The position numbers and the translations under genes were made by a program. 64,000 bases of DNA from UBA981 sp942490995 (lineage in GTDB: Bacteria; Pseudomonadota; Gammaproteobacteria; Ga0077536), in NCBI GenBank assembly GCA_942490995.1, contig CALOBG010000110.1, positions 10,512 to 74,511 of the forward strand, given 5' to 3'. The notes beneath the pieces were generated by a model, which was given only the letters and a program-made list of their open reading frames with translations, did not search any database and was not told the origin of the DNA. Below are positions 36,856-44,830 of this stretch, piece by piece. Within the stretch, counting starts at the first letter, position 1; every line of letters starts with the position of its first letter.

Positions 36856-38598
36856 ATGAAACGGGTAATTTCAAGTTGCGCAAGGCCGTGGCTGGCTGCC
36901 ATTGTGCTGTGCTGCTGCGCGATCGCCGCACCAGGCGTAAGCCTGGCGGCGGCCGATGTACGCATTCTGATCGACGTTTCCGGCAGCATGAAACAGAACG
37001 ACCCGCGCAACCTGCGGGTGCCGGCGATGCGCCTGGTCAGCGAACTGTTACCGCAGGGCACGCGGGCCGGGGTCTGGCTGTTCGCCGAAAATGCCCAAAC
37101 CCTGATCGAAGCGACGACCGTCGATGAGCAGTGGCGCAAAGCCGCCCGCGAGCGGCTGCCGGAAATTCATTCACGCGGCCTGTTTACCCATATCGAACAC
37201 GCGATCGACGCCGCCACCGCGGGCTGGGAATCCGAGCCTGATCCCGGTGAACGCCATATCGTGCTGCTCACCGATGGCATGGTCGACGTGTCGAGCAACG
37301 CGGCCGAATCCGCGGCCTCGCGCGCGCGCATACTGGCCGGCCAGCTACAGCGTCTGCGCTCCTACGGCGCACAGGTGCACGCCGTGGCGCTATCCGAAAA
37401 TGTCGATCGGGAACTCATCGAGGTGCTGACCTCGACCACCGGCGGGCTGCTCGAAAGCGCCAGCGACGCGGAGCGTCTGCAGCGCATATTCCTGCACATG
37501 CTCGAACAGACCGCGGCCCCGGTTACGGTGCCCCTGGAAGGCAAACAATTCGACATCGATGCCAGCGTTTCGGAACTGACGCTGTTGATTTTTCGTAACG
37601 ACGGTGAGGCGGTGCAACTGATCCAGCCGGATGGCGCGGTACTGACGGCGACCGCTGCGACGGCGGGGGTAGCGTGGCGCAACGAGGCCGCTTATGACCT
37701 CATCACGGTCACTGCGCCCGCCGCCGGCAAGTGGCGTTTCGAAGGCGCTGAAGACCCCGACAACCGCGCCGTGGTGGTCACCGACCTGGCGATGGACATG
37801 GTTCCGGTCCCCGGCTCGATGCTGGCTAGCGAAGTGGTCGATCTGAATGCGTGGATGACCGAACATGGCGCGCCCTTGATGCGCACCGACCTGCTCGAAC
37901 TGATCACCGCCCAGGTGCGCATCGAAAGCGACGAGATGGCCGCGGTACACGGCGCGATGAAACTCAATAGCGAAACCGCGCAGTTCGAAAGCCGGCTTGA
38001 CGGCCGGGCGTTGCCGAGCGGTGATTATCGTCTCACGGTGATGCTCGACAGTGGCACCTTCAAGCGCGAGCTGAACCGCCGCGTGCGTTTCCTCGCCGAT
38101 CCGGTCAGCGTGCAGTACGCCGAACAGCCGGGCGAGACGACCACCATCGTGGTCGACGTAATCGCCGATCCCGAGGCAACCGATATCGCCAGCCTGTCCG
38201 GCTATGTCGTCGCTACTGACAGCGCTGGACTGGTACGCGCCTTTCCGTTGCCCAAAGTTGAGTCCGGACCAGCACGCGTGTTGGTCGAGGCCACGGCGCC
38301 AGGTCCGCTGCTGTTTGCGCCGAACGTATATTTCACCACGCGACACGGGCGCAGCCTGCATCTCGAGCCGGCGCCACAGACTTTCGATGTGGCGTTTGCC
38401 ACGCCACCGTCCACACTCGCCGAGGCGGTGGTCGAGCTGCCCACGGCCGAACCGGTATCCTGGCTGCACGTCGCCGCCTGGGTGGCCTTGGCAAACCTCG
38501 TTATCGCGCTCGGCTTCGCCGCGATCTGGTGGCTGTACCGGTCGCCGCGGCCGGTGGCGACGACCCCGACCCCGGCTTCGGAGGCGGCACCCGCATGA
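36856..38598 (+). CDS. Von Willebrand factor A domain protein, periplasmic with C-terminal anchor
   Basis: A 580-residue protein. It has a Cys-rich signal sequence (hydrophobic 13-33), a vWA domain from about residue 34 with an intact MIDAS motif (DVSGSM, Asp40/Ser42/Ser44), 'RLVSELLPQGTRAGVWLFAE', 'GLFTHIEHAIDAA' and 'ERHIVLLTDGMVDVS'. Beta-rich domains of unknown type follow, then a C-terminal membrane helix (about 548-568) ending 'WWLYRSPRP'. The vWA part would sit in the periplasm and bind a partner through a divalent metal. Its stop overlaps the next start (ATGA), so it works with the acidic membrane protein downstream. I know of no characterised homologue of the pair. Confidence 0.82.
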   Translation: MKRVISSCARPWLAAIVLCCCAIAAPGVSLAAADVRILIDVSGSMKQNDPRNLRVPAMRLVSELLPQGTRAGVWLFAENAQTLIEATTVDEQWRKAARERLPEIHSRGLFTHIEHAIDAATAGWESEPDPGERHIVLLTDGMVDVSSNAAESAASRARILAGQLQRLRSYGAQVHAVALSENVDRELIEVLTSTTGGLLESASDAERLQRIFLHMLEQTAAPVTVPLEGKQFDIDASVSELTLLIFRNDGEAVQLIQPDGAVLTATAATAGVAWRNEAAYDLITVTAPAAGKWRFEGAEDPDNRAVVVTDLAMDMVPVPGSMLASEVVDLNAWMTEHGAPLMRTDLLELITAQVRIESDEMAAVHGAMKLNSETAQFESRLDGRALPSGDYRLTVMLDSGTFKRELNRRVRFLADPVSVQYAEQPGETTTIVVDVIADPEATDIASLSGYVVATDSAGLVRAFPLPKVESGPARVLVEATAPGPLLFAPNVYFTTRHGRSLHLEPAPQTFDVAFATPPSTLAEAVVELPTAEPVSWLHVAAWVALANLVIALGFAAIWWLYRSPRPVATTPTPASEAAPA

Positions 38599-39716
38599 TC
38601 CTGACTACGCTTGAAATCGCGGCTTTGATCGTGGCGCTGGAATTCGCCGTGCTGGCCTGGGCGGGACCGGTATTGCTGCTGCGGCGGCGCACCCGCAGCG
38701 CCAGCGCCGAAGCCGAGGGCGCTGCCACATTGCTCGCCGAGGTAGAAAATAAAATGCCATCCCGGCGCGAGGCACTGACGACCATTTTCGCCAGCACCTA
38801 TCAACTCGAAGGCGACGAGCTGGAAGCCAAGATCGAGGAGTTTGTCGAACGCGAACAGGCCTTCTACCAGGTCATGACCAGCGTTTACCTGGACCGCGAT
38901 CCAGAACGCTTGAAAGAGATCCCGGAGGAGCTGACCAAGGTCATTTCGCCGTGGATCCGCATGACGCCGAAAAACATGGTCGACGCGTCGTCACTCGACG
39001 AACTGGCCACCGCCAACAGCGCGCTCAATGCCGAGCTCGACGAAACCAAGCGCAGCATGGACGAACTTATGGCCGAATATGTGGCGGCGTTCAACAAGGC
39101 CGAAAAGCTCGCCGCCGAGCAGGCTGAGCCCGCTGATGTGGAGGGCGCTGCGGATGCGGCTGCCGAAGCCGACCTCGCGGCCAATGCGGCAGCGGCGCCG
39201 GGCGATAATACCGAAGAAGCGGCTGGCGAAACAGCAGCCGGCGAACCCGAGGCGGACAAACCGTTGCCGGAGGACCCGCAGGCCGTCGCAGCAACGGAAC
39301 CGGAATCCGATCCCGAACCGGGCGTAGCCGGGACAACTGCACAGACCAAACCGGATGAGGCCACGCCGGCGACAGCCGAGGCTGCCGATGAAGACGAGTT
39401 TCCGCAGGCCGACGCGGCGGTGGCGCTGGGCGATTTCGGCGACGAAGTCGATAGCGATGATGCGGTCGCGACGGCTGACGCTGACGATGCGCAGGCTCAG
39501 GCCGCGGCGGCAGAAGACCCGCCGGCGCCGCCGGTTATTGATCTCGACGCGGATCCCGATGAAGAGCCGGCCGCGAACGCTCCGAGAACGCCCGCTGCGC
39601 CCCTGTCGATCGACCTGTCCGCCGATCCGGACGAGGAGCTGAGCAAGGACGATCTCGATGCCCTGTTTGCCGATGACCTCGGTGCACTGGAAGAACCCGA
39701 ATCCGCCTCCGCCTGA
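38595..39716 (+). CDS. Membrane-anchored protein with long acidic tail
   Basis: A 373-residue protein. One N-terminal membrane helix (about 6-31, 'LEIAALIVALEFAVLAWAGPVLLL') followed by 'RRRTRS' puts the rest in the cytoplasm. Residues about 45-170 are a helical region with 'YQLEGDELEAKIEEFVEREQAFYQVMTSVYLDRDPERLKEIPEEL' and a coiled-coil-like segment. About 190 residues of Ala/Glu/Asp/Pro-rich, low-complexity, strongly acidic sequence end it, with repeats of 'IDL(D/S)ADPDEE' and a final 'DDLDALFADDLGALEE'. I do not recognise the family. The ATGA overlap ties it to the vWA protein; their facing domains lie on opposite sides of the inner membrane. Confidence 0.72.
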   Translation: MILTTLEIAALIVALEFAVLAWAGPVLLLRRRTRSASAEAEGAATLLAEVENKMPSRREALTTIFASTYQLEGDELEAKIEEFVEREQAFYQVMTSVYLDRDPERLKEIPEELTKVISPWIRMTPKNMVDASSLDELATANSALNAELDETKRSMDELMAEYVAAFNKAEKLAAEQAEPADVEGAADAAAEADLAANAAAAPGDNTEEAAGETAAGEPEADKPLPEDPQAVAATEPESDPEPGVAGTTAQTKPDEATPATAEAADEDEFPQADAAVALGDFGDEVDSDDAVATADADDAQAQAAAAEDPPAPPVIDLDADPDEEPAANAPRTPAAPLSIDLSADPDEELSKDDLDALFADDLGALEEPESASA

Positions 39717-39740
39717 CGCTCCGCGCTTTCCATCGAGTCT

Positions 39741-39760
39741 GACCTCATCGATCCGAGGTC
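39741..39760. terminator. Weak hairpin after the vWA operon
   Basis: GACCTC and GAGGTC form a 6-bp stem with an 8-base loop 25 bases after the stop at 39716. No T tract follows. The remaining sequence up to the mobile element at 39846 holds nothing I recognise. Confidence 0.25.
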
Positions 39761-39845
39761 GTAGCTTTCGCGAAACCGTGGCACCGTTGACCGCCCAAAA
39801 ACAGACACTCGCTTGAACGATGCGAATGCGCGAGTTCGTTAAGGG

Positions 39846-39914
39846 TTGTTGGATACCTGCCCCACATAGAAGCGTTGCAGATTGGCACGGGCTCACAGGG
39901 CAGGTGTCTAACAA
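39846..39914. repeat. Inverted repeat at the transposase-distal end
   Basis: TTGTTGGATACCTGCCC (39846-39862) faces GGGCAGGTGTCTAACAA (39898-39914), 17-base arms with two mismatches around a 35-base loop. It may be the terminus hairpin of the IS91-like element. The outer bases resemble integron core sites but in the wrong order for an attC site. Confidence 0.6.
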
Positions 39915-40182
39915 GCCTCGATGTGGGAAACCGCGGGGTCGTGGCGATGGGCTATGGGGATAGTAGAGGCTGGTCGCGGCACGAACGGGTTCGGGAACGG
40001 TAGATGTTCACGAGGGTGTTTGTCGAAGGTCGCGATGTTTTGTTTCAAATCGTCGTTTTCTCGCCGTAGTAAGTGCTTCAACAGTGCAGAATAGTGCGAC
40101 GGGTCCGCGTTAAACCACAAGGGCTCGTCCTCGTCGATAAAGCAATAAGGTTTATCGTTCAATTCAGATCGGCGTCGAAGCG

Positions 40183-41339
40183 TCACGGCGGTGCTCGGGG
40201 TGCGTGGAAGCGTTGGAAGATCCGCACGACGATCATCGGCGCATGACAAGCGCGGCAGAAAAATGTAGCGGTGTCGTCATCTTTCGACCGGGCTTCGGGC
40301 TGTTCGTTGGGCCCGGTATCGTTAAGCTGGTCGCGGATGCGTGCGAGATTTTGTGCGCGGCATTGATTAGAGAACAGTCCGAAATGGCGAATACGGTGAA
40401 AGCCTGGCGGCAGGATATGGATGAGAAAGCGACGGATGAACTCCGCGGTGGTGAGTTGCATCGTTTTATAGCGCTTATGGGGCTCGGCGCGATAGTCGGT
40501 CCACTTGAACGTGACGTGATGTTCATCGCAGCTCACCAGCCGACGGTTGGAGAGTGCAACGCGATGGGTGTAGCGAGAGAGATAGGCCAGCACAGCCTTG
40601 GGACCTGAGAAGGGCCGCTTAGCGTAGACGACCCATTCCGTTTTTCTGAACGGCGCCAGGTACTCAGCGAAGGCACCGGTGTCGGCAAGATGTTGGAGCT
40701 GGCCGTAGAATTTGAGATGCGCGTGCGCGTGGGCCAGTTGCTCAAGGAAGACCCGGCGAAACAATCGCGACAAGACTCTGACCGGCAAGAAGAACCCGTT
40801 TTTACAGGTTCGCCATTGGCCATCAGGCGCGAGACCGCCGCCGGGCACAATGCAGTGCAAGTGCGGGTGATGGGTCATGGCCGAGCCCCAGGTATGCAGG
40901 ACCGCGGTGAAGCCGAGTTTGACGCCGAGATGCTTCGGATCGGCGGCGATCAGGCGCAGGGTCTCGGCCGTCGCTTTGAACAACAGGTCATAGACCACGG
41001 CTTTGTTCTGATAGGCGATGTCGGCCACGGCGGCCGGCAAGGTGAAGACCACGTGGTAATACTCGACGGGCAGGAGATCGGCCTCGCGATCTGCGAGCCA
41101 ACGCCGCGCAGTACCCTGACACTTAGGACAGTGCCGGTTGCGGCAGGGTTGTAGGCGATCTGCTGCGTGTCGCACTGTCCACAGCGCAGGACATGCCCAC
41201 CCAGCGCTGCGGAGCGACAGCGCTCGATGGCCGACATGGCCTTCAGCTGCCCAAGGCTTAAGTGCCCGGCGTTGTGACGCCGCCACGCCCGCCCGTGGTC
41301 GCGGAAAATATCCGCGACCTCTAAGCCAGGCTGTGTCAC
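40183..41339 (-). CDS. IS91-family HUH transposase (frameshift near 41150)
   Basis: A rolling-circle transposase. The N-terminal part 'MTQPGLEVADIFRDHGRAWRRHNAGHLSLGQLKAMSAIERCRSAALGGHVLRC' has the IS91 zinc-binding start (CGQCDTQQIAYN...CRNRHCPKCQG). The HUH motif is 'THHPHLHCIVPGGG' and the catalytic Tyr lies in 'YLSRYTHRVALSN'. The frame changes near 41150, between 'QIAYN' and 'CRNRHCPKCQ'. A single C missing from a run of C explains it, so the gene may be intact in reality. The product would be about 385 residues. It lies directly downstream of the recombinase gene. Confidence 0.87.
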
Positions 41340-41342
41340 GAC

Positions 41343-42225
41343 CTATCCGGGTGGCTGGACCTTTAAATACTCCAGTGGCCCGGTCACTTCGCGTAACAGG
41401 TTCGTCGCGACGTGGGTGTACCGGGCGGTGTTCTCGATCTTCTTGTGTCCCAGCAAGACCTGGATCACCCGGATATCCTGGTGTTGCTCCAGCGGATGGG
41501 TGGTAAAGGCATGACGCAGGGAATGTACGGACACGCGCTTATCAATCCCGGCGGCGTCACGCGAAATGAAACGCGCGGTTGAGTTGCCGGGTCGATAAGG
41601 GATCGAGCGGATTCTGCCCTGGGAACAACCAGCCACCCGGTAGTAACTCGCGCCTACTCTGGCCGTCGCGCCACCAGGCTCGCAAAATCTGTAGCGGGGC
41701 AGGTGACAACATCGCGTGACGATCGATTTTTCCTTTACCTTCCTCGACCCGGATGATCAGTGCGCTCACTATCGATGTCGGTGGCCTTGAGATGAACGAC
41801 TTCGCTGGCGCGTAGACCGGCGCCGTAAGCGACCCCAAGTGCGGCCTGGTACTTGAGACTGCCAGCCGCTTCTAACAGCCGGGTCACTTCTTCGACGCTC
41901 AGGATCTCCGGAAGTCGCGCGGCTCGTAAATGTGGCGCATCTTCTTCATCGCTTCGGGTCGGTCCAGGGTGACCTCGAAGAACATTTTGAGACCGGTAAT
42001 GATGACGTTGATGGACGTCGGCGACACGCTTTGTTCCACCAGATGCAGTTGATAACGCCGCAGATCTTCGGCGTCGGCGGTCTCCGGTGAGCGTTTGAGG
42101 AACCGCGTGAAGTTCGCGACTGCTCGAACGTAGGCGGCTTGCGTCTTCGCGGACAACTTGCGCATCGTCATATCTTCGAGCATGCGCTGACGTAATGGGC
42201 TGATGGGCTTGGTAGACTGGGCCAT
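41343..42225 (-). pseudogene. Tyrosine recombinase/integrase, interrupted by frameshifts
   Basis: A XerC/D-like site-specific recombinase of about 290 residues in pieces. The N-terminal SAM-like domain is 'MAQSTKPISPLRQRMLEDMTMRKLSAKTQAAYVRAVANFTRFL' to 'HIYEPRD'. A frame change near 41905 leads into 'LPEILSVEEVTRLLEAAG' and 'GAGLRASEVVHLKATDID' (first catalytic Arg). Another change lies near 41760-41770. After 'WLFPGQNPLDPLSTRQLNRAFHFA' a third occurs near 41560, then 'SVHSLRHAFTTH' (HxxR), 'LLGHKKIENTARYTHV' (His and nucleophile Tyr). All catalytic residues are present in the DNA. Either sequencing errors or a decayed gene. Such an integrase partner next to an IS91 transposase is known in some IS91-like elements. 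Confidence 0.75.
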
Positions 42226-42233
42226 GGGTTTAT

Positions 42234-42282
42234 CCCCTGTGTTGATTAGTTGATGTGTTGCAACACAACCTCAACACAGGGG
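42234..42282. repeat. Perfect inverted repeat with nested palindrome upstream of the recombinase
   Basis: CCCCTGTGTTGA (42234-42245) and TCAACACAGGGG (42271-42282) are perfect 12-base arms. A 12-base palindrome, GTGTTGCAACAC (42255-42266), lies between them. It is eight bases upstream of the recombinase start, so it may be the recombinase's own binding site or operator, or the origin end of the element. The 239 bases from here to 42521 hold no other gene. Confidence 0.65.
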
Positions 42283-42521
42283 TGACCCAGCTGCTACTTC
42301 AAATCATCCGATGACCTAAAAGGCCGCGACAATACCGCGAGAGCGGTTTAGTACATCGACCTATAGGCGACCTTCGGCGTGACCGTTGACCGAGTGTTGC
42401 GCCATGCTCGACCGGACCCGAATTTGGTAATAGTTCCAATACTGGCGCCCGTGGCGTTGTTCTCAAAATCATGATCCCTTAAGGTCGTTTCAGTCAGAGA
42501 GAACGAGGGAACAACGAGATC

Positions 42522-43475
42522 ATGAAAAATCTTTCTGTAACCGCCGTCTTCGCGGCCGCCGCCAGCTTTCTGATTTGTGCCGCACCGGTCCATGCCGAGC
42601 AGCGGGCAACCGCAGGGCTGAATGTAACGGGCTTTCAGGGTGCGCCGGTTTTTAGCGACAGCGGGGCGAGTATTGTCTTCGGCGACGATCTCGCAGCTTT
42701 CAGCGTGAACCCGAACATCCAGTATATCGACGTGGGTGCGTCGGCAACCGCGAGGCCTGGACGTCTTCGCGTCTACGCCAAGGCCGATTCAAACAATCCC
42801 GGTACGGATGTGCTGAACACCCTTTCTGCAAACGCCTCGTCGACCTGGATCACGAACGGCGTGGTCAATGTGCCCGGCGTGTCCGTCGGTATCGCGGGAA
42901 CGGCCGTTGCACGATACTCGGTCCTCGGTTCGCTGGGATGGGATAACCAGGGTACGTTGGCGAATTACAGTGGCACTGGATTCGTCAGTGGTTCGATCAT
43001 GGTCAACGGCAATGCCGCGGCCGTGAACTACGATGGTCGCTATGTATGGATTCAGGGCTCCGGATATTGGCGCGTCACGCGCATGTTTACCGGTGAACCG
43101 GACCAGACGGTCGTGAACAATACCTCCCCGCAAGGGTTTGGCGGCTACGGATTCAGCGACGTACTGGAAGTGCCGTTCTCGTTCGTAACCGGGCAAGCGG
43201 TGTCTATAAGAGCCGAGATGGACGCCTACGCCCGCTCGTCCGCGAGCGGCTCGGGTGCGGGACTGGACTGGACCAGCGACGGTGGCAATTCCGCATACTG
43301 GCTCGGTTTGAGCGACGTCACCATCGGCGGCAACCCCGTCGGTAGCTTCACATTCCTCGACACGGAGACCGGCGCAAATCTCGCGCTGGCCTCGACAGTA
43401 CCGTTGCCTGCTCCGCTGGCACTGCTCGCTATCGGCGCGTCGATTCTGCTCGGTGCCCGGCGATCACGAAACTGA
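42522..43475 (+). CDS. VPLPA-CTERM sorted surface protein
   Basis: A 317-residue exported protein. It has a signal peptide (residues 1-25, ending APVHA) and a body rich in Gly/Ser/Asn/Thr with few charges, as in beta-rich surface proteins. The C-terminal sorting signal has the VPLPAP motif, a membrane helix 'LALLAIGASILLGA' and the basic end 'RRSRN'. Such tails are recognised by exosortase and its partner processing enzymes, which are not in this window. The function of the mature protein is unknown. The ATG follows GAGGGAACAACGAGATC. It sits between the IS element and the cassette stretch. Confidence 0.88.
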   Translation: MKNLSVTAVFAAAASFLICAAPVHAEQRATAGLNVTGFQGAPVFSDSGASIVFGDDLAAFSVNPNIQYIDVGASATARPGRLRVYAKADSNNPGTDVLNTLSANASSTWITNGVVNVPGVSVGIAGTAVARYSVLGSLGWDNQGTLANYSGTGFVSGSIMVNGNAAAVNYDGRYVWIQGSGYWRVTRMFTGEPDQTVVNNTSPQGFGGYGFSDVLEVPFSFVTGQAVSIRAEMDAYARSSASGSGAGLDWTSDGGNSAYWLGLSDVTIGGNPVGSFTFLDTETGANLALASTVPLPAPLALLAIGASILLGARRSRN

Positions 43476-43619
43476 TCGCGGCGCCTCAAGCGCTCGCCGG
43501 ATACCAACGCCGACACCGCCTGGGATCGGGGCATCGATGGGGGTAGACTCGATCGATATCAAATTCGTTACGGGTGGTGTCGGTCAACTACTTTCTATCG
43601 AATCCGACCCCGTCGATCC

Positions 43620-44080
43620 TTAGGCGGCGGGCAGCTCTGAGTGAGTAGCCGCTCTATTGGGGTTCCATGAATCTACTCGGGTTTCCATAGACCACCGACC
43701 TTTCTAAACACTAGAACGAAGCGATTTTTGTGTACTGCCGATTCGGCGTCGGTGATAAGCAGCTGACCAGTTGCGAAAGCCAGGTTTCCTTCACTTCCGG
43801 CTTTCTCTGTAATTATCTCTACGTTTTTCGGGCTAGTTGCTAATACGGATTCCCAGAACGCACGAATTGCGTTGGGTCCACACGTTTCACCAGCCATTGG
43901 TGCAATGATGCAGCCATCGTCAGTGTAATCATTGACGAGGTAGTCGACGTCGCCGGCCTTTAACGCTGTCTCGAACGCTTTGTTCGCCGCATTAAGTTCT
44001 TCGAGAATAGCGTCGGCGCTAGATGCAGACGCGAAAAGAAAGCTGATAATAATCGTAGCGAATGCGGTGAATTTCGACAT
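43620..44080 (-). CDS. DUF4440/SnoaL-like protein (frameshift near 43668)
   Basis: A small NTF2-fold protein of about 152 residues with a signal peptide (ASSADA end) and 'ILEELNAANKAFETALKAGDVDYLVNDYTDDGCIIAPMAGETCGPNAIRAFWESVL', the DUF4440/SgcJ pattern. As read, the frame stops at 43673 after 'GLWKPE'. One missing C restores the usual end 'DSWNPNRAATHSELPAA' to a stop at 43620. Base composition is lower in GC than in the flanking genes. It starts 36 bases after the R'-like end of the attC-like hairpin, as a cassette gene would. Function unknown; such domains bind small molecules or act as isomerase-like enzymes. Confidence 0.75.
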
Positions 44081-44115
44081 AATCCGAGTGTCCTCTGATG
44101 TGAACTAATAAAGCC

Positions 44116-44225
44116 GCCTAACGCTCGGATAACCTGCGTGTTACTGCGGGCTTGTTTTGAGTGAAAATGCGAAGCTACTCCAAACAAGCCCGCGGTAACA
44201 CGTCAGGTTGATCCACTGGTCAGGC
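44116..44225 (-). repeat. Integron attC-like recombination site
   Basis: A 110-base imperfect palindrome. On the minus strand it starts GCCTGAC and ends GTTAGGC (a perfect GTTRRRY core). Between them the long arms AACCTGACGTGTTACCGCGGG and CCCGCAGTAACACGCAGGTT pair closely, and GGCTTGTTTGGAGT/ACTCAAAACAAGCC extends the stem. One unpaired A in the left arm sits where attC sites have their extrahelical base. Position between two small genes on the same strand, with the first gene's stop inside its left end, is the usual cassette layout. The R''-like end deviates from consensus by one base. Confidence 0.6.
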
Positions 44226-44484
44226 GCCGGACACTTTGAGCGGGAATCGTTCGGGGTGACGAATCGATTCGATTCAGATCAATGTCAGGAAGTCCGGCAA
44301 AGTGGAATGCCTCCAGCCATTCTTCTACTACGTTTAGGATTTGCTCAACCGAACCCTTTTTAAACCAAGGAAATTGGTCGAACGGGAGAAAGAGCTCCTC
44401 GTCCATATAAAGAAGCCAAATGCCGTCTGGCGATATATCAGTTATCGCCGCCGAAGTGTTCGGTCCAGGCTGAGATGAGCTCAT
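44203..44484 (-). CDS. DUF2442 domain protein
   Basis: A 93-residue protein with 'AAITDISPDGIWLLYMDEELFLPFDQFPWFKKGSVEQILNVVEEW', the DUF2442 core, and 'GLPDIDLNRIDSSPRTIP' at the end. DUF2442 genes usually stand next to DUF4160 genes and are often proposed as toxin-antitoxin pairs; that role is not proven. The gene overlaps the end of the DUF4160 gene by 47 bases if the first ATG is used. Its stop lies in the left end of the attC-like hairpin, so the pair would travel as one cassette. Confidence 0.82.
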   Translation of the reverse strand: MSSSQPGPNTSAAITDISPDGIWLLYMDEELFLPFDQFPWFKKGSVEQILNVVEEWLEAFHFAGLPDIDLNRIDSSPRTIPAQSVRRLTSGST

Positions 44485-44677
44485 CTCTATGATCCTCGAC
44501 GATTGATTGAACTTCGTTCAATTGTACTCGGGACAATCTATGATTTCTCGCCATTTCAACCGCCGGCTCGAGCCAGAATTTCGCTTCTCCGTCGCATGAC
44601 CGAACGTGCATTCGGGTCTCTTCCAGCGAAAAGAAAAAGAATCGGTAACCACGTTCGCGGAAGACTGTTGGGCTCAT
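44438..44677 (-). CDS. DUF4160 domain protein
   Basis: A 79-residue protein. 'MSPTVFRERGYRFFFFSLEETRMHVRSCDGEAKFWLEPAVEMARNHRLS' is the DUF4160 signature, ending in 'VEDHRDELISAWTEHFG'. A short segment between 'MHVRS' and 'DGEAKFW' is slightly shorter than the usual 'MHVHV' form. It is upstream of and overlaps the DUF2442 gene. A GTTAGGT core-like heptamer lies 14 bases before the ATG, as expected if another cassette boundary is here. Lower GC than neighbours supports acquisition by transfer. Confidence 0.82.
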   Translation of the reverse strand: MSPTVFRERGYRFFFFSLEETRMHVRSCDGEAKFWLEPAVEMARNHRLSRVQLNEVQSIVEDHRDELISAWTEHFGGDN

Positions 44678-44830
44678 GGCCTGTAGGCACCTAACAGTTC
44701 TACATACAGAAAGCGTAAACAGTGCACCAGGCAGAATCTATCTAACACCCTAATTAAGCACCGCCAGATCCGCAGCTCTGGTCGGATCGAATTTAAGACT
44801 CAAATCCGATCGAGCCCAGGTTGTTACATA

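Larger units (their letters stand above)
39846..42282 (-). mobile_element. IS91-like element carrying a tyrosine recombinase
   Basis: A unit of about 2.4 kb holds two minus-strand genes, a broken tyrosine recombinase and an HUH-type IS91-family transposase four bases downstream. It is bracketed by two different inverted-repeat structures (39846-39914 and 42234-42282). The edges are my estimate: I cannot see target duplications, and IS91-type rolling-circle elements do not make them. About 270 bases after the transposase (39915-40182) contain one frame without recognisable similarity. It separates the vWA operon from the VPLPA-CTERM gene and the cassette stretch, so it marks an accessory island. 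Confidence 0.7.

Noticed and set aside
39848..39912. GTTGGAT...GTCTAAC resembles integron core sites
   Set aside because: The order GTTRRRY then RYYYAAC is the reverse of attC on both strands because the repeat is symmetric. It is better read as the end hairpin of the IS91-like element.
39908..40249. A 113-codon minus-strand frame after the transposase
   Set aside because: It overlaps the transposase end, has no ribosome site and no recognisable motif. It is probably non-coding sequence of the element end.
43533..43617. Imperfect palindrome (ATCGATGGGGGTAGACTCGATCGATA facing TATCGAATCCGACCCCGTCGAT) after the DUF4440 gene
   Set aside because: It could be a degenerate attC, but no GTTRRRY core stands at the expected end, so I did not annotate it.
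44686..44760. GTTAGGT and GTTAGAT heptamers upstream of the DUF4160 gene
   Set aside because: They match integron core sites but no long palindrome joins them, so a second attC or an attI cannot be claimed.
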